Shown here piece after piece: positions 55,946 through 64,000 of a stretch of DNA of 64,000 nucleotides. The stretch is taken from assembly GCA_000697055.1 (NCBI GenBank), contig JNDT01001818.1, positions 124,001 through 188,000 on the forward strand. The letters run 5' to 3'. The translations under genes and the position numbers were made by a program. How positions within the stretch are numbered: the stretch's first letter is position 1; each line of letters opens with the position of its first letter. The notes beneath the pieces are model-generated. The model was not told the DNA's origin. It was given only the letters and a program-made list of their open reading frames with translations, and searched no databases. This DNA is from Saksenaea vasiformis B4078 (Eukaryota; Mucoromycota; Mucoromycetes; Mucorales; Saksenaeaceae).

Positions 55946-56446
55946 TTAAGCAGTAGATTGCGAATCCTTGCCAAAAATTTTTTTCCGCGCTTCCGCGTAG
56001 GCCTTTTCGCGTTCCTCCAACGTCTTTATTGCAGGCTTGTTAGCCTGTTTCTGCTCTGCAGGCGCGCTTGCTGGACGCTTAAGGATCTTTACCTATGAGT
56101 GCATGTCAGATTCGATGCCAATTTCTCTACACGTAAGTAAAACCTCTGGCTTGTACTCTGTACGAAGAGAGTCAGTGCGAATAACAACAGGGGAAGTATA
56201 CCGATTTCTGCGCAGATGTCAGTCATCATGGAACTGTAAGTGATTAACCCCACTTACGCCTCTGCCCATAGTTTCTGATTTTTCGCATCTTCATCGATGG
56301 CTACATTCTTTGACGATTGATTTTGCTTGCATTTTGGGAGCTTTTGACACCGTGGTTGAGTGGGTATAAACAGAAGAACAATAGTTCTGTCTACTCACAT
56401 CAGCATCCGCAGCTGTCTCCCAGTCATCCCAAGGGTCGTCTGCCAT
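55946..56446 (-). CDS. SUZ-domain protein (SZRD1-like)
   Basis: Small RNA-associated protein family; SUZ is a short conserved RNA-binding segment. Minus-strand exons 56446-56399, 56340-56258, 56207-56144 and 56092-55946 give 113 residues. The N-terminus MADDPWDDWETAADAD matches the acidic WEEAAD start of SZRD1. The centre has NQKLWAEANRY and RTEYKPE. The last exon carries the hallmark VKILKRP followed by KTLEEREKAYAEARKKIFG. The third intron uses a weak donor (GAG|GTTTTA); the junction is supported because it restores KPEVKILKRP. It is convergent with the membrane-protein gene, 250 bp away. Confidence 0.88.
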
Positions 56447-57545
56447 GGTTGAAGCGCAAAGCGTAACAGGACGAAAAAAAAAAGTTCGTTTCCCAGTCAC
56501 CAAACAGACAAAAACAGTTCGAGTGAATCAGGATTACCAGCCCACTCGAGGAAACAGGCCAAATCCTCTTATCCCGCCTCAAACCAAGGTCTTTTCAAAA
56601 TTGTATACATCAAAGATTGTAGGGAAAAAAGACGTTTTTATTTTCATTGTTCCTCTTTTTCACACATACTACTCTATCTTTCCTTCTTCTTTGTGACCTT
56701 CAGAGCGCGTTTTATAACCTATGGAACAAGGCAAACAGTTAGAGATCAAATTACTCCATTCAGTACGCCTTTTCCCCCCGGTTATCTTTTTTAAAGAGAA
56801 CATCAGTGTAACTATGACTATAATAACACTTGCATTGCAACCGACCGTCCAAAACGGACAGTCAAATAAGATGCTTAAGGATGTTGGGTATTTTATCATC
56901 ATTTGTTCTCATTCACCATACACTAAAAGAGATAAAAAAAAAACTTACGTTTACTATCGAGTAAAGAAGTCGCGAATCTTCTCGAACGCAGTTTTTATAC
57001 ACAAACAGCGGAGTAAATAATAACGCGTCACAAAAAATTTTACGTACGTTGGGACCGGGTAAACGATTCCTGCGATGTGCGGAAACAAAAAAAAACGGCA
57101 TTTTTTGTGTTTGAAAAGCGACTTCACTCACATAACCAAATCTGCAATCCTTTCAAGATCAAAGTTATAGCAAACCATATAAAAATATAGATTGACGAAA
57201 TTTGATGTTATGTGGGATCTCATTAAACCGTTCTTTCCCTTCCTTTTTCTATTTGTAATCCCTCCCACCTTCATAGTCAACAGATCGCTTTGCCTTTTTT
57301 CGTCCCTTGTCGACAACCATTCTGGCATTCTACATTCATGTAAATGTTACATTATATACGTGGCTTAGGAGCTTCCAGAGATATCCGAATCCCAATTCAT
57401 GCTCTCATAGTAAAACCGAGTAATGATCATGCATGAATTGCTCATTTCAGCTTCAGAAACCAGGTCTATTCCAAATATAATTAAATTACTAATAGCAAAC
57501 ATCAGTGCCTTTATGAGAGTTAAAAGATTGAAACTGCATTCTCTT
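56447..57545. other. Interval between SUZ and mtSSB genes
   Basis: No firm gene. A minus-strand patch from 57328 (MPEWLSTRDEKRQSDLLTMK) is followed by a good GTGGGA donor and then several short in-phase pieces (57120s, 57050s), so a very small spliced gene is conceivable but unproven. Confidence 0.35.
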
Positions 57546-58247
57546 CTATTCTTCATCCGCAATGCTTGCGCGTGGGTTGCTCAGTAATTTGCAGCCGGCT
57601 ATCATGACATCAGTTACATAACCCCTGATGACAATAATCAACTTACTCTGATAAATCTCAGCCTTTGTTCGCTGGATACCTTCCTTATCTGTGAATTCAT
57701 TGTAGCGAAGTTGACCTTCAACGTAGACAAGATCTCTGCAACAAATAGATTGGTAAAAAAAGAAAACTCTCTCGTCTTTTCTGTAACCCCTACCCCTTCT
57801 TAATTTTATCAGGAAGCCACTCCGCAGCGTACCATGAAACAATACGATGCCATTGTGTTCTCTTGATCAAGTTTCCTGCTCTTATATTTAGCAAGTTGCA
57901 TAGCAACTACCGCCTTCTACCTTCTTTATCCGGCCTGGTTTCGGACGTAGCTACTGTGTAATTCACCACGCGGCGATCTCCGATTTCGTTAACGGTGGGA
58001 TCGGTTCCGACACGGCCGATTAGCTGAACCTTATTAACTAATAAAGACCTCGTAAACTTCTGGTATCGTCAGTATCTTTTCCACTCACGGTCCGATCGTG
58101 CTGCCGAGACAGAAAATTGCTATTGAGTTCAACAAGTCTTAATCAATACATGCCAATTACACGCGTCTTCTCCTATTCAATGGCAACATGAATACGTACC
58201 CTAGCAAATCTGGTTGCGGTAGAAATAGGACGGAAAAGTGAAGCCAT
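57546..58247 (-). CDS. RIM1: Mitochondrial single-stranded DNA-binding protein
   Basis: OB-fold SSB that coats single-stranded mtDNA during replication. Six minus-strand exons: 58247-58200, 58119-58089, 58037-57921, 57875-57794, 57735-57647 and 57598-57546, 139 residues. The N-terminus MASLFRPISTATRFARQFSVSAA is an Arg/Ser-rich presequence with a likely cleavage before or within FSVSA. The SSB core reads NKVQLIGRVGTDPTVNEI, RVVNYTVATSE, TQWHRIVSWYAAEW and KGDLVYVEGQLRYNEFTDKEG. The second exon is only 31 nt; it is required to restore the FSVSAARSD frame between presequence and OB fold. The short C-terminus lacks the long acidic tail of bacterial SSB. The gene symbol is by homology to yeast Rim1. 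Confidence 0.93.
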
Positions 58248-59284
58248 CGGCACGTCAGAAGTAAAGAAAAGACTAGGCGTACAAAAAGAACCGCGCGTTC
58301 TTAGAAAAAGGATTTGCCTTTTGGCAGCAGTCCGAAGTCACGTGTACCTGCTTTACCTATTATCGTTTTATTCTAACGTTAATCACGTCCCCCCTTTGAT
58401 TTCTAACCATGTATATTGCTTGTTGTCAACGTTGTCAATGCAACAAGGTCACAAAGCCATTATATTGATCAGGAGTTGTGGTCTTGACATATACCTTTCA
58501 TGTATGTAGATTTTAGCGGAATCTAGCATATAATAATAGTACTTCTTCTTGCCTAGATAGTATGGTTCGGACCTTTGTTACTTGTAATGGCAATCTTTGG
58601 GGCTGAATGGTTTGGCCCTATATCTGGATCGATCTTTTAGGCTGCCGCGTTCTTCCTAGAAAAAGCTCCCTTTCTTTGAATCTATTTTATTCCTAGTAGT
58701 TACTGTATTTATTATTTAACGTCAATTCTCACTATAATGACTCCGACACTAGCAAACCTTCTCAATAAATCATATCTCCTGATACAAGCTACGCAAAGAT
58801 GACGCTTTATAGGGCAAAAGACGTATATCCGCATCTTTGCAAAATTGCTTCGCACTCACAGAGATGCGGAATCACTAATCTAGTAAGAAAAGTATGTGGA
58901 GCAAATAAAACTTGATTGTCTATGGAAGTGCTGAACCCCGCTTCATCAAAGAAATATGAACAGGAATGTACACTCTACAGCTGACTAGACCAATGAACAA
59001 CTTGTCTTGTTTAAGAGACGATTGTGTGAAAGATCCCTCAGAATACATCCGGGAGAAATAGGCCTTACAAATCGGCAGTTGTCCATTTACAACGCCGAAG
59101 CGTGATATTTCTAACTGTCGTGAAAGAATTGTCTCCATTGTCTGTAATCTACTACTACTCATTATGTATGACTATAATTGTAATGCTGGATATGTCGGGT
59201 AGCGTCCATCAGCGGCTTATTGCACCCTTGCATAGAATGACCGTACGGATGTAGTCAGGGAATAAACCACATTAGCGCGATCGA
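58248..59284. other. Intergenic, no gene seen
   Basis: Carries the mtSSB promoter and the 3' flank of the next minus-strand gene. Short open frames (58321-58509, 58920-59162 minus) have no motif. Confidence 0.45.
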
Positions 59285-60775
59285 TCAGTCGCTCGCTAAA
59301 TCTGGCATAGTATTATGTGTGCATGCATATGCTAAGTTGCATGGGTCGGGTTTGAGGTGAAAACTTGCTCGCTGGTTTTCTAGTCGTCTCATGCTGGTAA
59401 TTTGGTGTATTAATTGGTCAAGCTCTCTTTCTGCCGGAGTAGGTTGCTTTTCCGCATCCTGGTCGACTAATCGTCTGTCTTGCATGCGGCTGATCTTCTT
59501 AAATAACTGATTCATAAACAGTTCACGTTCTTTCATAAATGACATGATGTATCGCTGCTTCCTGTACAGCGGTCGGTCTAGTGATTTAGACAACAGCTCT
59601 ACCATTTCGGTCAATTCTTCAGATAACTGCTGTTCCGAGCACGTGCAAGTCTAAAGAAAACACGGTAAATTGATAAGCCATTGTTTGTGCCACATGCCTT
59701 GTTGATCCATTGCCCTCGACAGGACCGACTCCGCAACATGGTCGCATTTCCCATTGACATCTTATGTCTTCGTTGCGGAGTAAATTTTACGTGTTGTTGG
59801 TCGCACGGGTGTTGCGAGGCGTTTTCATGAATGAGCGAGATCAAGTCATGGAGCATGTCTTCGTGGTCGCTTCTCAGCCAACCGAGATATGATCGTTCCA
59901 TAGTCTTCAGAGCGGTGTTTGCAGCTAACTCGCTAGCTTCAGGTCCTGTCAACTGTGCTCGGTGGCTTTTAAGACATGGTGCGACATGAGCAAGACGATC
60001 GATTGCTGCCAATAAGCTTTCAAGGTCACGTTGTGCAGACAGTTTGTAGCTCGGGGACTTTTCGTGCATGTGATACGAAGGAGATGGGGATGCAAGGTTA
60101 TTAATGGCGTCCATCAAACTATTTATCTCGGGCCAAAGCAAGGCCATTTCTTCCGATGCATTCATATGTCGGGGATCACGGAGTAGAACTGACAAGCTTG
60201 CCCACAATCGGGTGTATGTACTTCGTTGACTCGATTTTTCCTGTCTGAGTTCGAGCATTCGATATGTATCATTCCATAGCGCTGCAAGGGCACAACAAAG
60301 GCTGTACTCCTTGCTCTCTTCATAAGGACGAGAGCACAAATGCTGATGAACGGAAAGTATTCCTGGTGCTGAACTGCGTCGTCGAAATGTCGAATGACGG
60401 GATATACTCTGTTCGATGGAATCTGCGCGTTGATAACTACTGGAAAGATCTTGATGGACGGAATCTGAGACAAGTTGCACATCCTCCGATCGGCTAGGTA
60501 ATTTCGCCACAGTCTGCCGGAGAAGCGTATTTAATGCTACCAGACAAACTTGTTCGACCGACTGAAGACATTGAGTCACCTAATTCTCAACAAGGTGAAC
60601 TTGTCAGCCCTTTTTTTTCTTTGTAATTATCGAATTGACTCTTTACCTCATCTTCTGGAAGGCAATTTATGCCGATGTGGCCGGCATTGGGCGGATTTGC
60701 TATGGATTGTTCCGCGCTAAGATCTGCGTAACTTGGATTCGGCGTCGATGTCGAAGTAATGTCCCGTGTACTCAT
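59285..60775 (-). CDS. Uncharacterised helical protein
   Basis: Minus-strand exons 60775-60647, 60579-59698 and 59650-59285 give 458 residues; I do not recognise the family. The first exon is Ser/Thr-rich and disordered (STRDITSTSTPNP). The second begins with a helical segment (VEQVCLVALNTLLRQTVAKL), has a Ser/Arg patch (RHSTFRRRSSAPG), then long alpha-helical regions rich in Leu and Ala (EYSLCCALAALWNDTYRML; EMALLWPEINSLMDAINNLA). The third encodes LSEELTEMVELLSKSLDRP, then YIMSFMKERELFMNQLFKKI and a coiled-coil-like AERELDQLIHQITSMRRL. Intron 59697-59651 needs a GC donor (AAG|GCATGT) to keep the frame; otherwise the second exon ends at a stop about 33 codons on. No catalytic motif is seen. 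Confidence 0.7.
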
Positions 60776-63156
60776 ATATATTATTGGGAGTAAATAGATA
60801 CTAAACGTGAAAGGAATATGTCACAGATTTGGTTTCATGCATCTCCCGATCTAAAAGAAAATTTCAGCGTCACCGTGACCTGCTATCGGGATAAAAGTTC
60901 AGAAATCCAATCAGGATGGGAACATCAACCATCTAATGTTTATTTATGCTTGGGCTCGACCTGGATGCAGCTCATTGGGTCTGATCCAATTCGATTCGCA
61001 GCCTCGCAAAATATTTCTTCTGCAAACTATCGCGGTCAATAGCTACAACTTTCATGCCCTCAGCCACTTCGGCACGCTGAATCGGGACATTTTTGCTGCA
61101 CAGTTGATAACCATACCCAAGGAAAAAGATTACCATTTTCCGATCATTCATTATGCCTCACTTTTTATTGATGACCATCCAGAACTATTCAATGACGTTT
61201 AACTTACGAGAGTACAATCAGAGGCAGGCCCATTAATGTCGACGTACTTTGACATGCCTCTGGATCAGAGGATGGAATATTTGATAGTACGCTCAACACC
61301 TGGCAGGAAAAAATGGAAGCTCCGTAAAGTCCGATTCATGGGTTGTACTGTTATTGGCTAAAGCTCTCTTTTTACAGTTTTCCGCTATAGTGTCAGGCAA
61401 AGTTTTATTTACTTTCAAGAAAGCAAAAATGCAACTTGAGTAACGTGCTCCCAAAGGACTTGGACACATTATAGCTCCATTTAATACCAAGGTTTGTAGA
61501 GACGCGTAATCCCACTAAGGTCATTTTACATCATAACTCGTGCTGGATGTTGCCCAAGCGTGCTGATATGAGTACAATGCATCCCAAGTGTTGGTCACGT
61601 TGCGAAACCAAATCTCAGCATACTTTTCTTGGCTACCGTTAACCACATTGCCTGGATGACGGAAATATGGCATTAAATCTGTGCTATCCATTGAAAGTGG
61701 AAATACGGTTTAGGCAGCAGAGGGCATGTTTTCCTCATACCCAATGTCATTTCTGGAATTGAATCGCTATGACCATTTATTCGAGGTTTTTCAAATCAGT
61801 AACAATGGTAAAATAATTACAGCGTTGTGTGGTAACGTGCTTTATTCGATGGTGATAGCGGAGGACGGATTCGCGTTACCCTTTTTGGCTGTAAATGATT
61901 TGCCGTGGGTTGCAACGGCCTTTATACGCCCATCCAACTTTCGTAGGATTGGCAATAATTATTTTTGATTTTTTGCTGCTGGATATGATCCGTCTGGTAG
62001 TTATATAGCAGATCCGGTGCGACGCATAAGACAGAGCAAAGCAATGTCGTGCCAACAAGATTAAAGAACGGGCAAGTCAATCAAACGCTGCTCCGAACCA
62101 GACACAACACGTAGGCATAGATTGTCATAAAGATCTCCTTGCGTCTGCATGATTGGTAATTTCCGAAATACTAACGACATTTGCTTCATTGAGAGCAGTA
62201 ATTACTACTCTTTATGCGTAACTGTTGCTGGACCTTCTGCAAAAACCTCTGAACAAAGGAAAGATTACATGACTTACTTAATGGTGTTAAGGATTGTTAA
62301 TATTGATCCTAGCTTAACAAAGGGTCAGTGGTATATCAGCCGTAAAAGAGGAAGAGGAGCGCCTCACTCGTGAGAATATGCAATTTTTGCTACATCCCCT
62401 GTTGTGAGCTCTCGGTGTTCGGATGACCGTTCCGGCATGATCCGTCCAGCCGCCGAGGATGAACTTGAGCGAAAGGGCTGTGTCAATTTCTTTCACTCTC
62501 TCAGTTTAGCTTTGGAAAATGAAAGACGCAAGTAATTTTGAAAGATCACAAAGATGTTCGTTTAAGACGTTTTCATTATGCTGAGCTTTTAGCGTTAGTT
62601 ATATTTGGTTCTCAGATGGAAATGCATCGGATTTGTTGTTCGATTTACCGAACTAGTGATGCAGGTCCTCAAAACAAGGCATTCCTAGTTGTCATCAATC
62701 AGGTCATGCGGCACGATTCCACCCACAGACCTACTAGGTTCATATCAATGATAATGCTATGAAAGAGTGGCGTTCCGATGAACTTTAAAGACGTCACTGC
62801 ACAACCGGCTAACTTTACTGTTTATTGAAATGATCCTGTTTTCTGCTACCTTTCCCTACTTACAAACAGCAGCTCATGTACTGTCCGTTCAGGTTTTGGC
62901 TAATAACATACACAACTGTGTACATGCGTTCATATAGTCCAGGATTGTGTGACACTTTGGACGGACCCCGCCCAGTCTCCGCTGTTCAAGGCAGGGCAGG
63001 AGTGTAGCAGACTGAAAAAACTTTGTACTTTCCTGCAGCCTTTTTTCTTCTTTTTTTCTCTTTTCTTCCTCTTCTTCTTCCTTCTCTTCTCCTCTCTCTT
63101 TCTGTCTGTTTTTTTTTTCTATCTTTCTTTAGTTCTTGTCTTGTAGCGCTCCCAAT
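60776..63156. other. Gene-poor interval with coding-looking fragments on both strands
   Basis: Plus 61035-61202 ends ALSHFGTLNRDIFAAQLI, then IIHYASLFIDDHPELF, loosely like the C48/Ulp1 protease pattern but without a catalytic triad in view. Minus about 61690-61528 reads LMPYFRHPGNVVNGS, then WFRNVTNTWDALYSYQHAW, and ends in a stop. Plus 61726-61968 and 62538-62762 are further unassigned open patches. They do not join into one gene and are probably relics. 63040-63130 is a C/T-rich tract leading into the kinesin-like gene. Confidence 0.35.
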
Positions 63157-64000
63157 ATGGCAACTTTGTTACTAGACACTCTTAAAAAAGCGGACCTAGA
63201 GCAGGTAATGTGAAACTTCCTGTAACCTGAAATCTGTCATAATCCGACAACTCATCTGTTCCTGTGTTTTCACTATAGTACTATAACAGGTACAATTCGA
63301 CTTTGACATCCTACATCGGAATATTGCTTTAACCCATCTATTATTCAGTTTCTCGACTCATGGCATTACGCAGTTGGAATCTCTAGCTCAGGTAAGAGGG
63401 TCATCTGCCATGGACATGACGCCGACAATTTTCAATAGCTTTCGATGCAAGATTATAACAGTCTGGGGATTACCTCGATTCAAGACCGCAAAAAATTATT
63501 TCAAGTAAGGACCTTTTTTTATACATCTTTGCATAGAAGCCTGTTGCTGACAGCTTGGACTACATTTAGCTCGTGCAGAGCTTACGTCAAGAACTTCCCA
63601 CTTTGGAAAACGGTCTCGTTTCGTCCCCATCCACCATACCCTCCGCTGTTGCCTCCCAACCCTCGGTGGCCAGTCTTAAGTCTCCGCAAGCATACCGTCG
63701 TCGTCCTCCGGAGGTTCAGAAAAATTCAGCTACATCTGTTGCAGGTATATCTGATCTATCCAACATTGCCGTGACACGACGTCCTGTCAACATTGTTCCA
63801 GGGGTTGCTGCTGGGTCGCCTCAGATAACCGCCTCGTCCAATCTTTCACCACCGCAAACTCGATCGCGTTCTCGCACCCTTCCGGACCAAGCTGGAAAAT
63901 CAGATTTCATAAAAACTGCAAAACAGTCTGCGATTATGCTTCCCGATGATGATGACGAGGATACTTCTGATGAAGAAAATAAATGTGAGATTCGCCGAGG
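63157..64000 (+). CDS. SAM-domain protein, kinesin-13/KIF24-like N-terminus (3' end outside window)
   Basis: Exons 63157-63204, 63279-63289, 63349-63391, 63439-63504 and 63570 to beyond 64000. The first four exons and start of the fifth encode an N-terminal SAM domain: LLLDTLKKADLEQYYN, FSTHGITQLESLAQLS, MQDYNSLGITSIQDRKKLFQL. This has the same order and spacing as the KIF24 N-terminus (AELAQYYSHF...ITMKDYSKLGV...DRKRLFQL pattern, from memory). A long Ser/Pro/Arg-rich linker follows, with RRRPPEV, RSRSRTLP and an acidic DDDDEDTSDEEN patch, as expected before a kinesin-13 motor, but no motor sequence is inside the window. The second exon is an 11 nt micro-exon. Kinesin-13 identity is therefore inferred from the SAM domain alone. 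Confidence 0.65.

Noticed and set aside
56669..57328. Possible small multi-exon minus-strand gene starting MPEWLSTRDEKRQSD
   Set aside because: First exon and donor look plausible, but later exons are a few codons long, several joinings are equally possible, and no family is recognised.
1..64000. tRNA, rRNA and CRISPR-like arrays
   Set aside because: Scanned by eye for T-loop (GGTTCGAAT-type) signatures and regularly spaced identical repeats; none convincing. The B-element repeats are imperfect and without unique equal-length spacers.

Overview
The window looks like nuclear DNA of an early-diverging fungus, most likely Mucoromycota (Mucorales-type). Evidence: compact genes split by many 45-75 bp introns; fungal families (SUR7/PalI, Scs7-type fatty-acid 2-hydroxylase, RTC5-like TLDc protein, SRF-type MADS factor); retention of AP-4 epsilon, which the common ascomycete models lack; a KIF24-like SAM N-terminus; and a Fanzor-type gene with zinc-binding motifs. 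All exon models were assembled by eye from reading frame, splice sites and family motifs. No alignment or search was run.

Layout. 1-1061 holds the 3' end of Arp8. 1062-7060 is gene-poor and holds a gene relic abutting a dispersed element. 7061-8639 is a GSK-3 kinase and 9944-11584 (minus) a GT2 polysaccharide-synthase-like enzyme. 12.5-16.5 kb is repeat and gene-poor DNA. 16.5-19.2 kb carries a divergent pair: an FCP1/NIF-type phosphatase (minus) and a Sec2/Rabin-type Rab exchange factor (plus). 21950-23966 is a concentrative nucleoside transporter. 24-26.6 kb is repeat DNA, followed by a Fanzor (eukaryotic TnpB) locus at 27081-30424. 31.4-49.97 kb is gene-dense: AP-4 epsilon, MADS factor, SUR7-like protein, fatty-acid 2-hydroxylase, arginyl-tRNA synthetase, RPB10, a two-TM protein, a GDSL hydrolase and a TLDc protein. 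50-54.7 kb is gene-poor. 54.7-60.8 kb carries a multi-pass membrane protein, a SUZ-domain protein, mitochondrial SSB and an uncharacterised helical protein. A SAM-domain kinesin-13-like gene starts at 63157 and runs off the end.

Three things stand out. (1) The Fanzor locus keeps its RuvC-I and RuvC-III motifs and zinc ribbon, but appears to carry two frame breaks and a lost splice acceptor, so this copy is probably decaying. (2) A family of dispersed 0.8-1.15 kb non-coding elements ends in TACTG...CAGTA. It has a TATA-like box, a pyrimidine tract, an intron-like segment and a terminal AATAAA, in two related subfamilies (A: four copies or fragments; B: two copies with a repetitive upstream arm). 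This looks like a solo-LTR-like or small non-autonomous element that I cannot match to a named family. (3) GC-AG introns are unusually frequent: four in this window are needed to keep conserved reading frames.

The genes form no operon or cluster. They are ordinary housekeeping functions (chromatin, signalling, trafficking, translation, lipid, mitochondria) interrupted by element-rich, gene-poor stretches.
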